Positions 8,420-16,466 of a stretch of DNA of 64,000 nucleotides are shown here, piece by piece. The translations under genes and the position numbers were made by a program. The stretch covers positions 1,798,001 through 1,862,000 of the forward strand of contig NZ_CP036524.1 of the NCBI RefSeq assembly GCF_008281175.1, read 5' to 3'. The stretch's first letter is position 1. Each line of letters starts with the position of its first letter. The stretch is from [Clostridium] hylemonae DSM 15053 (GTDB lineage: Bacteria > Bacillota > Clostridia > Lachnospirales > Lachnospiraceae). Below the pieces are notes generated by a model. The model was given only the letters and a program-made list of their open reading frames with translations, had not been told where the DNA came from and searched no databases.

Positions 8420-8986
8420 TCAGCGGCAGTATTCCTCCAGAAGAGTTTCAAAAATATGAATGTGTATCTCCTCGTCCTGGATGATTCGTTTCAGACATTC
8501 TACAATATGTATATCCTTTATCCTGCGGCACTGCTCTTCATACTTCTGCACTGTTTTCCGTTCGCCGTTGAGCGCGTTTGTGAGCAGAGGACGAATCTCG
8601 ATCGGGTAGTTGTTGTAGGAAGGACTCCAGTATGTCATCTGATTTCCTCTGTAAGTCCAGAGACGGGGATTTTCTCCCATCATTCTCGCGATCTCTCCGA
8701 AGATATGCAGGTGGTGCATTTCCACAATGCTTATCTTGTGAAAAATACCGGACAGGCGCGCGTCTTCGTCGATGAGCAGGTTGTTGTACACATACAGGCT
8801 CACCGCGGACATCTCGGAGTTCTGGCCGCCCATATTATCGAGCATCATTCTTCCGTATGCTCTGTTGCGCTCACAGATACGGACCGGAGGATAAGGCCCT
8901 GAAGCGGCGTACGAAGGCTCTTTTGACGCCTGTGGTTTTACGTCATTACATTCACATTCACAGTTGCGGTTTAGTTCGTTATTCAT
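8420..8986 (-). CDS. Ferritin-like superfamily protein with Cys-rich N-terminus
   Basis: This 188-residue protein has a Cys-rich start (MNNELNRNCECECND) and a helical core carrying the two E-x-x-H di-metal signatures expected of the ferritin/rubrerythrin fold: EMHHLHIFGE and DEEIHIHIFE. It lacks a C-terminal rubredoxin domain. Relatives in clostridia are annotated as ferritin-like or manganese-catalase-like proteins and may handle peroxide or store metal; the exact reaction cannot be read here. I chose the start at 8986 because AAAAGGAGTG lies just upstream on the coding strand. The frame stays open for 46 further codons upstream without a good ribosome-binding site. Confidence 0.78.
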   Translation of the reverse strand: MNNELNRNCECECNDVKPQASKEPSYAASGPYPPVRICERNRAYGRMMLDNMGGQNSEMSAVSLYVYNNLLIDEDARLSGIFHKISIVEMHHLHIFGEIARMMGENPRLWTYRGNQMTYWSPSYNNYPIEIRPLLTNALNGERKTVQKYEEQCRRIKDIHIVECLKRIIQDEEIHIHIFETLLEEYCR

Positions 8987-9083
8987 ATAATACACTCCTT
9001 TTAATTTAAGGCTGCTGACAAAACAATCTATGAATAAAGAATGGAATATATACGGATATTTGAAGAATAAAGACGGCGCCGGG

Positions 9084-9112
9084 TGGCAAAAAAATACACT
9101 TAGTGGTATGAT
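9084..9112 (+). promoter_or_regulatory. Candidate promoter of the PLD-like gene
   Basis: An extended -10, TGG-TATGAT (9104-9112), has a weak -35 (TGGCAA, 9084-9089) 17 bases upstream. It lies 46 bases before the start codon and runs divergently from the ferritin-like gene. Confidence 0.45.
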
Positions 9113-9157
9113 AGACCGATACATGAAAGTTGGAAGAAAAGAGGAAGCGCAAAACGT

Positions 9158-10597
9158 ATGAAGAAGAGAACTTCTGAAAAAACGGTATTTAAATGGAGAT
9201 ATCTGCTGGCTGTGATCATACTTTTTATATCATATGTCTTTCTCGGGACGGTGCTGTCTTACGTGAGACAGCCCGGTGTGAGCCGGGCATATGAGAAGGA
9301 ATTCGACCCAAAAGACTGTTATTGTGACGAAGTGTCCTGTGACCGGGCGTGTGTGATAGAGGACAATGAAAGGGCGCTTGAGGAGCGGCTCAGAATGATC
9401 GGACAGGCGAAGGAACGCATCATATTATCCACCTTTGATTTCCATGACGACAGCAGCGGAAAAGATGTGATAGCCGCGCTCATCGACGCTGCAAAGCGGG
9501 GCGTGGATATAAAGATACTTGTGGACGGATTTTCGGCGCTGCAGCAGATGGACGGCAGCGAATATTTCTATGCCCTCTCTACTATGGACAATGTGGAAAT
9601 CAGGATATACAATAGAATTAACTTACTGACACCGTGGAAAAGTATGGGGCGGCTTCACGACAAATATGTTATCGTTGATGCCGGACTGTACCTGCTCGGC
9701 GGCAGAAATACATATGACTATTTTCTCGGGGACAACGGATACAAGAATTATGACAGGGACGTACTCGTATACAGTCAGGACCCGGAAAATGAGGAAAGTT
9801 CCATCCATCAGCTGGAAGCATATTTTGAATCCGTCTGGAACCTGGAAGACTGCAAAGTATTTCATGACGATGAGGAGGATGCGTCACGGCCGGATACGGT
9901 CAAGGCGAAAAGAGAACTTGAAGGGCGTTACCGCAGGCTGCTGCAACAATATCCGGCGATCGGCGAAAGTGCAGACTATGTAAGTATGACTTTTGAAGTC
10001 AATAAGATCACACTGTTGTCTAATCCTGTCCACGTATATTCCAAAGAGCCCCGGGTATTTTATTCACTTGTACAGCTCATGAAGGAGACAGAGGAAGAGA
10101 TAGACATACATACCCCCTACATCATCTGCAATGACTGGATGTATGACTCACTCGAAGAGGTATGTAAAGGCGGCGGCAAAGCCGCGCTCATGACGAACTC
10201 CGCCGCAAATAACGGAAATCCGTTCGGGGCGTCAGATTATGTGAAAAACAAGGGAAGGCTGCTGGAAACAGGCATCACGGTATACGAATATGAAGGCGGT
10301 GTATCCTACCACGGAAAGAGTATTACGATAGGAGACGAGCTGGCGGTCGTCGGTTCGTTCAACATGGATATGCGCAGCGCATATCTGGATACAGAACTTA
10401 TGCTTGTCATTGACAGTAAAGAGGTGACCGGACAGCTGAAAGGTTATATGAAGGAGTATGAGGCAGATTCGGTCAAGGTACTGGATGAGAAGCATTATGA
10501 AGTGCCGGAAGGCGTCGAGAGACAGAAGATCAGCGGAAAAAGAGAATTCAGAGTCAAAGTCCTGGCTTTGTTCAACTGGCTTCGTTTTCTTATGTAG
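9158..10597 (+). CDS. Membrane-anchored phospholipase D-like protein (cardiolipin synthase type)
   Basis: This 479-residue protein has one N-terminal transmembrane helix (about 13-33, YLLAVIILFISYVFLG), so the catalytic part is probably outside the cell. Two HKD active-site motifs are visible: HDKYVIVD with GGRNTYDYF in the middle of the protein, and YHGKSITIGD with GSFNMDMRS near the C-terminus. Both halves of the PLD active site are thus present. The layout resembles cardiolipin synthases and other phosphatidyltransferases, but the single helix (Cls usually has two) leaves a phosphodiesterase role open. It lies 57 bases before an EEP-type phosphodiesterase gene, and the two are probably co-transcribed. 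Confidence 0.88.
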   Translation: MKKRTSEKTVFKWRYLLAVIILFISYVFLGTVLSYVRQPGVSRAYEKEFDPKDCYCDEVSCDRACVIEDNERALEERLRMIGQAKERIILSTFDFHDDSSGKDVIAALIDAAKRGVDIKILVDGFSALQQMDGSEYFYALSTMDNVEIRIYNRINLLTPWKSMGRLHDKYVIVDAGLYLLGGRNTYDYFLGDNGYKNYDRDVLVYSQDPENEESSIHQLEAYFESVWNLEDCKVFHDDEEDASRPDTVKAKRELEGRYRRLLQQYPAIGESADYVSMTFEVNKITLLSNPVHVYSKEPRVFYSLVQLMKETEEEIDIHTPYIICNDWMYDSLEEVCKGGGKAALMTNSAANNGNPFGASDYVKNKGRLLETGITVYEYEGGVSYHGKSITIGDELAVVGSFNMDMRSAYLDTELMLVIDSKEVTGQLKGYMKEYEADSVKVLDEKHYEVPEGVERQKISGKREFRVKVLALFNWLRFLM

Positions 10598-10654
10598 GCA
10601 TGTTGATGGTCAGGCGGTCAGGCCAAAGAGGCCGGTCATCAGGGAGGGATACTT

Positions 10655-11707
10655 ATGAAGAAGGTTTTAAAAGCAGTTGTTGTCATCTTACTCGTTATTG
10701 CCGCCGTCATAGCCGCGGCGCTCATATTACTGACGGTGAGAGAATACCGTCCGGAGGCGGTGGAGACTTTGAAGCCGGCGGACGGAACAGAGACACTGAA
10801 GGCGGGAGATACATTTACCGTGCTCACATACAATACGGGATATGCAGGCCTGAGCAGGGACGAAGACTTCTTTATGGACGGCGGGGAAAAAGTCATGCCG
10901 GACAGCCGGGAACTGGTAGAGCATAATCTGAAAGGGATAACGTCAGTTTTAAGAGAACAGAAGGCAGACGTATATTTTCTGCAGGAAGTAGATTTGGACT
11001 CCAAGCGTTCCTATCATCTGAATGAAAAGGAATATTACGAAAAGGAGCTGGGGCTGCCGGGGATATTCGCATACAATTTCAAGTGTGATTATGTGCCGTA
11101 TCCTCTGCCGCCGATCGGTAAGGTAGAAAGCGGCCTTTTGACAATGACCGGCATCGGCATGAGCGAAGCGTCCCGCATATCGCTGCCGGAATCTTTTACA
11201 TGGCCGGTCAAGACGTGTAATCTGAAGCGCTGCATGCTGGAAACAAGGATCCCTGTCGGCGGCGGGGACAAGGAACTCGTACTCATCAATTTTCATCTGG
11301 AAGCTTACGACAGCGGGGAAGGAAAGATCGCCCAGAGCAAAATGCTCGCCCAAAAGCTGGAGACAGAATATAAAAAAGGAAATTATGTCATCGCGGGCGG
11401 CGACTTTAACCAGACGTTTGAAGACATGGACAAATACCCGGTCCACAGCCGGGATAACTGGACGCCGGGTGTGGTCGGCAAGGATGATATTCCGGAAGGG
11501 TTTTCCTTTGCCGTCTCAGATAATGCGCCGACGTGCCGGCTCTTGAACGGGCCGTACAGCGGAAACTATGAAGATTCACAGGTGTACGTGCTTGATGGGT
11601 TTATCGTATCAGACAATGTTGAAGTAAAAGAATTGGAGAATATTGACACACAATTTGAATATACAGACCATCAGCCTGTCAGGATGGAAGCCGTATTGAT
11701 ACAGTAG
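10655..11707 (+). CDS. Endonuclease/exonuclease/phosphatase (EEP) family protein, membrane-anchored
   Basis: This 350-residue protein has an N-terminal hydrophobic anchor (about 7-28, AVVVILLVIAAVIAAALIL) followed by an EEP (DNase I-like) domain. Key segments are FTVLTYNTGYAG, FLQEVD (metal-binding Glu), LINFHLEAYDSG (catalytic His), VIAGGDFNQTF (Asp/Asn pair), and a terminal YTDHQPVRME with the last catalytic Asp-His. The family includes sphingomyelinases, inositol phosphatases and DNases. An extracellular phospholipid or nucleic-acid phosphodiesterase is plausible; the substrate is unknown. GGGAGGG precedes the start and a strong terminator follows. Confidence 0.87.
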   Translation: MKKVLKAVVVILLVIAAVIAAALILLTVREYRPEAVETLKPADGTETLKAGDTFTVLTYNTGYAGLSRDEDFFMDGGEKVMPDSRELVEHNLKGITSVLREQKADVYFLQEVDLDSKRSYHLNEKEYYEKELGLPGIFAYNFKCDYVPYPLPPIGKVESGLLTMTGIGMSEASRISLPESFTWPVKTCNLKRCMLETRIPVGGGDKELVLINFHLEAYDSGEGKIAQSKMLAQKLETEYKKGNYVIAGGDFNQTFEDMDKYPVHSRDNWTPGVVGKDDIPEGFSFAVSDNAPTCRLLNGPYSGNYEDSQVYVLDGFIVSDNVEVKELENIDTQFEYTDHQPVRMEAVLIQ

Positions 11708-11755
11708 AAGACAGAAAAAAGGAGCAGATTATAAATCCGCTCCTTTTTCTGTCTT
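11708..11755 (+). terminator. Rho-independent terminator after the EEP gene
   Basis: GACAGAAAAAAGGAGC pairs with GCTCCTTTTTCTGTC across a 13-nt loop, with one bulged A. The A/T-rich lower stem supplies the T-run. It starts at the stop codon and closes the PLD-EEP transcription unit. Confidence 0.8.
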
Positions 11756-11788
11756 AATAATACCACAAAACAGCCGGTTTTTCAAGTC

Positions 11789-11817
11789 TTGTAATGTGTC
11801 CCGCCCGGTCCTATAAT
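11789..11817 (+). promoter_or_regulatory. Sigma-A type promoter of the DUF6323 operon
   Basis: TTGTAA (11789-11794) and TATAAT (11812-11817) are separated by exactly 17 bases, with the start codon 28 bases downstream behind AAAGGAGGG. This is one of the clearest housekeeping promoters in the window. Confidence 0.75.
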
Positions 11818-11845
11818 AGACGACTAAGGCAAAGGAGGGTGCAGT

Positions 11846-12391
11846 ATGGACAACGAGTTATACGAACTTCTGGCAGTGAACAGGAACAGGGAAGAACTGG
11901 CCGCGATAAATTCTCGTAACGAGAAGATAGGGGCACAGTTCGGCCTCGGTCTTACAGCGGAGGAAACAAAAGCTTTGATCGAGGCAAAAAATGTAAGTCT
12001 CAAAAGGCATCAGAGGGTGGAATTCGGCAGAGGGATACTGGATCATATTATGTTTACGTTTTGTGATTCACAGTACATCAGCCGGGAGAATTATGCCGGG
12101 ACATTGATGAAGCTTCAGGATATCTTCTATAAGTTTAAAAATGAAGCGCAGGACAGACTGACAGACGAGGAACTGCTCACGTTCATGAAAGAGCAGTTTG
12201 AAGGCGTCTGCTTTGGAGATACGGAATATCTGGAGGGAACCTGCCTTGAGCGTTTTGCGGCTGCAGTGCGTGCCGGATACCGCGGGTATGAATCAGACGG
12301 AGGTAAAGGAGAGTATGAGAGGTTAAGCTGTGAGAAACGGTGGGACAGTGAACTGTATATGGAGGTGCTAAGAGAGTTGTTCTGGGAATAG
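11846..12391 (+). CDS. DUF6323-type protein of unknown function
   Basis: This is a 181-residue soluble protein without signal peptide or membrane helix. It opens MDNELYELLAVNRN and is rich in charged helices (LGLTAEETKALIEAKN, RVEFGRGILDHIM). I recognise it as the kind of protein annotated DUF6323 in Lachnospiraceae, next to a DUF6179 gene as here. No catalytic motif is visible and no function is known to me. The operon position ahead of yqfC/yqfD hints at a role tied to sporulation or cell envelope, but its promoter looks like sigma-A. Confidence 0.75.
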   Translation: MDNELYELLAVNRNREELAAINSRNEKIGAQFGLGLTAEETKALIEAKNVSLKRHQRVEFGRGILDHIMFTFCDSQYISRENYAGTLMKLQDIFYKFKNEAQDRLTDEELLTFMKEQFEGVCFGDTEYLEGTCLERFAAAVRAGYRGYESDGGKGEYERLSCEKRWDSELYMEVLRELFWE

Positions 12392-12427
12392 TTTTCAGAT
12401 GTGAAAAGAGTAAAGGAGAGCGTATAT

Positions 12428-13261
12428 ATGGAATATAAGATGGAAGAACTCATACCGGTCACTGCTGTGCTGGCAGAGAAGTACACGTCAAAAGAGAGCA
12501 GTTCTGTGACTTATGAGACGGCCAGGATGCTTTTGGAAGCGGTGGTATATTGTATAGAAGAGCCGGGACTGCCCGGTTCATTTGTTCCGGCAAAACGTAA
12601 GAGGCCGGAAGCGCCGGAGGCTTACGCCAGAGGATATAAAAGAGTGCTGGATAAGGTATACAGCGCAAAAGAAGTCTATGACAGGCTGACAGAAGCGTTT
12701 GAAGATTATGGATGCGGCAACTACAGAGATACCATCATCAAAGGTATGCCCCGCTTTTTTCTCTATTATGATGCAAGATTCCAGCCGCACGATCATATCC
12801 TTACACTGGATTACCCTACGGTCAACCATTACGGAAATCTGTGCGGAATAGATCTCATTTACGAATATCTGTGTGACATTGAGACGGAGAGCAGGCTTTT
12901 AAGCTGCTTCGAGACCGCTGCTGTGAAGGAACTGCTTGGAAGGACGGAGGAACGCTTTGGCATCCGATATATGGAGAATCTGTGTGCGCTTGTGCTGCTC
13001 AATGCCATCGGATGCGTTATTGCAGAGCGTCCGCTGCAAAGCCTGACGCTTGCAGACAATGAGATCGAAAAAATCCGGCGGTACTTTCAGGAGGATGACC
13101 TGCAGACGGTCGGGCAAAAGACAGGCGCATATATCCGGATCATCACGGAGGCAGCCGGATGTGGGGAGATACAGGATTATTTTCAGGTTTTGAGGAGAGA
13201 GTATGCGCTTCGTATTTTTAACGGTGTGGAACACCGGTCGCTTGGAGGGGTATTTATGTGA
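12428..13261 (+). CDS. DUF6179-type protein of unknown function
   Basis: This 277-residue soluble, mostly helical protein begins MEYKMEELIPVTAVLAEKYTS. It fits the uncharacterised family annotated DUF6179, which travels with the DUF6323 protein encoded 36 bases upstream. Conserved-looking segments include YARGYKRVLDKVY, LTLDYPTVNHYGNLCGIDLIYEYL and ENLCALVLLNAIGC. No known active-site signature was found. The ATG at 12428 follows AAAGGAGAGCG; a start at 12401 would add nine residues and has no ribosome-binding site. Confidence 0.75.
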   Translation: MEYKMEELIPVTAVLAEKYTSKESSSVTYETARMLLEAVVYCIEEPGLPGSFVPAKRKRPEAPEAYARGYKRVLDKVYSAKEVYDRLTEAFEDYGCGNYRDTIIKGMPRFFLYYDARFQPHDHILTLDYPTVNHYGNLCGIDLIYEYLCDIETESRLLSCFETAAVKELLGRTEERFGIRYMENLCALVLLNAIGCVIAERPLQSLTLADNEIEKIRRYFQEDDLQTVGQKTGAYIRIITEAAGCGEIQDYFQVLRREYALRIFNGVEHRSLGGVFM

Positions 13262-13354
13262 ACGTCTGCCGCGGGGCGAATAATTCCGGGGACAATGTAT
13301 AAAGGACAGCTGCCGCTCATAGATTACTATAAAACTATGTGTGGCAGTGTTTTT

Positions 13355-13660
13355 ATGAAGGCAAGAAAGAAAGAACGCAGACAGGATATAGAAAGCCAGT
13401 CGTTTAAGAATAAAGTTGCAGAGGCCTCCGAGATGCCAAAAGACGTAGTGCTTGGAATGCCTGTACTCACTATAACGGGGCAGCTGGAGATGAGCCTGGA
13501 GAATTACAGGGGCATTCTGGAATATACCGATGCTCTCGTCCGCATACAGACGAAGATCGGGCAGATCCGCATCGGCGGAAAGAACCTGCAGGTCGCATAT
13601 TATACAAATGATGAGATGAAAGTGACAGGGCGGATAGAGTCCATAGAATATCATCACTAA
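13355..13660 (+). CDS. yqfC: Sporulation protein YqfC (YabP/YqfC family)
   Basis: This small protein of about 101 residues matches the YabP/YqfC family: MPKDVVLGMPVLTITGQLEMSLENYRGILEYT followed by IRIGGKNLQVAYYTNDEMKVTGRI. In Bacillus yqfC is a sigma-E sporulation gene directly before yqfD, the same order as here. The start is uncertain. The ATG at 13355 gives the family's usual length but has a poor ribosome-binding site; in-frame ATGs at 13295 and 13337 are alternatives. The downstream yqfD start is only 15 bases away. Confidence 0.85.
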   Translation: MKARKKERRQDIESQSFKNKVAEASEMPKDVVLGMPVLTITGQLEMSLENYRGILEYTDALVRIQTKIGQIRIGGKNLQVAYYTNDEMKVTGRIESIEYHH

Positions 13661-13674
13661 AGGGGGATAAAGAT

Positions 13675-14988
13675 TTGCTTTTATCCATGATTCGGTATAT
13701 AAAGGGATATGTACAGATTCGGGTTATCGGTTATTCGGCAGAACGGTTTTTAAATGCCTGCAGCCACAGAGGCATCTACATATGGGGACTTAGACCGTCA
13801 AACGGGGCGTATGAGATGTACATGTCTGTTGACGGTTTCCGCAGGTTAAAACCGATTATCAAGAAGACCGGAACAAGAGTAGTGATAGTAAGGCGGTTCG
13901 GTCTTCCTTTTTTTTTACACAGATACCGGAAAAGGAAGTTGTTTTTTATCGGGGCATTTTTAAGTGTTGCGCTCATATACATATTATCTCTTTTTATATG
14001 GGATATTGATATAGAGGGAAACCTTTCGCAGACAGATGAAAATATTCTGGAATTCCTTCAGACGAAAGAAGTAGAGCACGGAATGAAGAAATCAAATGTG
14101 GACTGTGCCAGGATTGTAAAGGATATCCGAAAAGAATACGACGGGATCATCTGGGTGTCCGCCTCCATACAGGGTTCCAGACTGCTCATTCAGGTGAAGG
14201 AGAATGAAGACTCCCTGCCTGCCGCCGGGGGAGATGAGGAGATAGAAGAAGGAGCGGACAAAGAGAGCGCGGAAACAGAAGAGGAGCCTCAGGATATTGT
14301 GGCCGACCGGGACTGCACGATAACGGAGATGATCACACGGAAAGGGATACCGGTGGTGAAAGAAGGCGACGCGGTCAAAAAAGGAGATATTCTTGTGTGC
14401 GGCAGGGTGCCGGTGAACAATGACGCGGGGGAGACGACCGGCTACCACTACAACAGGTCGGACGCCGACATTAAAGGCAAGACCGTTCTGCCATATGAAC
14501 AGGAACAGGACCTTACCTATATTGAGAAGGAATTCCCTGCTGTCACAAGGGAAGAGTTGTATCTCAAGGTAGGAAAGTACCGGTTCGGGCTTGGGAGCAG
14601 AAATCACGATTATGAAAATTATGAAGTAACTTCCCATGAAAAGCGTTGGAAGATCGGGGAGGAATTCTACCTGCCGGTCTCCACGGGTACCCGGACGATA
14701 CAGCCGTATACGCCGAAGAAGCACAAATACAGTGAGAAACAGCTGCAGAGCATACTGAGCGCGCGGTTTAACAAGTATTGTGAAGATTTAGAGAAAAAAG
14801 GGGTAGAAATTATTGAGAATGATGTTAAAATATACACAGGGTCCGAAGAAGCCAGAGCGAAGGGGAATCTTACGGTCATCATGCCGATAGGGACGCCGGC
14901 GCCGACGGAAGTTATCGATGTGCCAAAAGAAAAAGAGAATGAAACGACAGGAGAAAATATAGATGGGAATGATGGAGACAGTCATTGA
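13675..14988 (+). CDS. yqfD: Sporulation protein YqfD
   Basis: This 437-residue protein belongs to the YqfD family, related to the mother-cell sporulation membrane protein of Bacillus. It has an N-terminal domain (to about 85), one transmembrane helix (about 83-105, KLFFIGAFLSVALIYILSLF), a FtsQ/POTRA-like stretch, and a C-terminal domain with KGIPVVKEGDAVKKGDILVCG, which looks like a lipoyl/HlyD-like hairpin. An acidic linker lies near residues 185-205. Translation most likely begins at TTG 13675, eight bases after AAGGGGG. The 3' end overlaps phoH by 26 bases. It probably acts in the engulfed mother-cell membrane. Confidence 0.9.
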   Translation: MLLSMIRYIKGYVQIRVIGYSAERFLNACSHRGIYIWGLRPSNGAYEMYMSVDGFRRLKPIIKKTGTRVVIVRRFGLPFFLHRYRKRKLFFIGAFLSVALIYILSLFIWDIDIEGNLSQTDENILEFLQTKEVEHGMKKSNVDCARIVKDIRKEYDGIIWVSASIQGSRLLIQVKENEDSLPAAGGDEEIEEGADKESAETEEEPQDIVADRDCTITEMITRKGIPVVKEGDAVKKGDILVCGRVPVNNDAGETTGYHYNRSDADIKGKTVLPYEQEQDLTYIEKEFPAVTREELYLKVGKYRFGLGSRNHDYENYEVTSHEKRWKIGEEFYLPVSTGTRTIQPYTPKKHKYSEKQLQSILSARFNKYCEDLEKKGVEIIENDVKIYTGSEEARAKGNLTVIMPIGTPAPTEVIDVPKEKENETTGENIDGNDGDSH

Positions 14989-15952
14989 CATACCGGCAGA
15001 GCATGAACAGAATGTGTTCGGTCAGTTCGACGCATTTGCCAAAAAGATCGAGCGCACGCTGCACGTGACGCTTATCGCGCGGGACGGCAGCGTAAAGATC
15101 ATGGGGGAAGCGGTTCAGACAGAACGGGCAAAGAAAGTATTGGAACAGCTCACAGGCCTGTCTGTGAGAGGCAATACGATTCAGGAACAGAATGTCGATT
15201 ATACATTATCTCTCGTGATGGAGGACAGCGCGGAGAGCGTTGTGGAGATGGATAAGGAGCTGATCTGCCATACACTGCAGGGCAAGCCGATCCGCCCGAA
15301 GACACTGGGACAGAAAAAATACGTGGATGCCATACGGAGTAAGATGATCGTGTTCGGACTCGGTCCGGCAGGCACAGGAAAGACGTATCTGGCCATGGCG
15401 ATGGCGATCACTGCATTTAAGAACAATGAGGTGGGCAGGATCATACTGACGAGACCTGCCATTGAAGCAGGGGAGAAGCTCGGGTTTCTGCCCGGCGACC
15501 TGCAGAGTAAGATAGACCCATACCTGAGACCGCTGTATGACGCGCTTTATCAGATCATGGGAGCAGAAAGCTTTTTGAAAAATTCGGAAAAAGGGCTGAT
15601 CGAAGTGGCTCCTCTTGCCTATATGAGGGGGCGCACGCTCGACAATGCCTTTATCATACTTGACGAAGCGCAGAATACGACCCCGGCCCAGATGAAGATG
15701 TTTCTGACGAGGATCGGTTTCGGCTCCAAAGTGGTGGTTACCGGAGACGCCACCCAGAAAGACCTGCCGTCCGGGCAGGTATCCGGGCTTGACGTGGCCG
15801 TATCCGTAGTAAAACATATCGAGGATATCAGCGTCTGCCAGCTGACGAGCAGAGATGTTGTCCGCCATCCGCTCGTGCAGAAGATCGTCAAGGCATACGA
15901 AGACTATGAGAGCAGAGGCAGGGCAAAAGGAAAAGACCGAAGGAGAAAATGA
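14963..15952 (+). CDS. phoH: PhoH family protein (PhoH-like ATPase)
   Basis: This 329-residue cytoplasmic ATPase has an N-terminal KH-like domain (about 20-105) and a PhoH P-loop domain (about 115-320). Walker A is FGLGPAGTGKTYLA, Walker B is AFIILDEAQNTTPAQM, and sensor-type GDATQKDLPSG follows. PhoH proteins have been linked to RNA handling. The neighbourhood phoH-ybeY is conserved across Firmicutes, and here both follow yqfC-yqfD exactly as in Bacillus. The start is set by CAGGAG nine bases upstream. The stop overlaps ybeY by four bases. Confidence 0.95.
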   Translation: MGMMETVIDIPAEHEQNVFGQFDAFAKKIERTLHVTLIARDGSVKIMGEAVQTERAKKVLEQLTGLSVRGNTIQEQNVDYTLSLVMEDSAESVVEMDKELICHTLQGKPIRPKTLGQKKYVDAIRSKMIVFGLGPAGTGKTYLAMAMAITAFKNNEVGRIILTRPAIEAGEKLGFLPGDLQSKIDPYLRPLYDALYQIMGAESFLKNSEKGLIEVAPLAYMRGRTLDNAFIILDEAQNTTPAQMKMFLTRIGFGSKVVVTGDATQKDLPSGQVSGLDVAVSVVKHIEDISVCQLTSRDVVRHPLVQKIVKAYEDYESRGRAKGKDRRRK

Positions 15953-16452
15953 GAAGAATGACACTTTATTTTGAGGAAGAAGGGGAGACCGTTCTGCCTA
16001 TACCTTGTGAAGAACTGGCACGAAAGGTGGCAGAGGAGGCACTTGACTATACAGGCTGTCCGTATGAGGCACAGGTGAACCTGCTGCTTACGACAAACTT
16101 ACAGATTCAGGAAATGAATGAAGAATTCCGGGGAATAGACCGTCCGACGGACGTACTTTCATTTCCTATGGCAGAATATGAGCACCCGGGAGATTTCGGG
16201 TGTCTTAAGGAACAGGAAGACTGTTTTGATCCGGAGTCCGGGGAACTGCTCCTCGGCGATATCGTGATATCAAAAGATAAGGTGATATCTCAGGCAGAAG
16301 AGTTTGGACATTCTCTCAAAAGAGAATACGCTTTTTTAATTGCACATTCTATGTTACACTTAACTGGATATGACCATATGGAGGAGAAAGAACGCCTCGA
16401 TATGGAAGCAAAGCAGAGAGAGATTCTGAACAGATTAAATATATTACGATAA
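15949..16452 (+). CDS. ybeY: Endoribonuclease YbeY (rRNA maturation factor)
   Basis: YbeY is a single-strand-specific metallo-endoribonuclease used in 16S rRNA 3' end maturation and ribosome quality control. The 167-residue product shows the family markers DRPTDVLSFPM and the zinc-binding HSMLHLTGYDHMEE (H-x3-H-x5-H), plus GDIVISKDKV. The gene begins within the last codons of phoH, so the two are translationally coupled. Length and motifs are standard. Confidence 0.96.
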   Translation: MRRMTLYFEEEGETVLPIPCEELARKVAEEALDYTGCPYEAQVNLLLTTNLQIQEMNEEFRGIDRPTDVLSFPMAEYEHPGDFGCLKEQEDCFDPESGELLLGDIVISKDKVISQAEEFGHSLKREYAFLIAHSMLHLTGYDHMEEKERLDMEAKQREILNRLNILR

Positions 16453-16466
16453 ACGGAGCATGAAGT

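Noticed and set aside
8141-8902. A 253-codon plus-strand frame across the CAP end and ferritin-like gene
   Set aside because: It runs through a 13-bp terminator stem and antisense to the ferritin-like gene, with no start site or domain.
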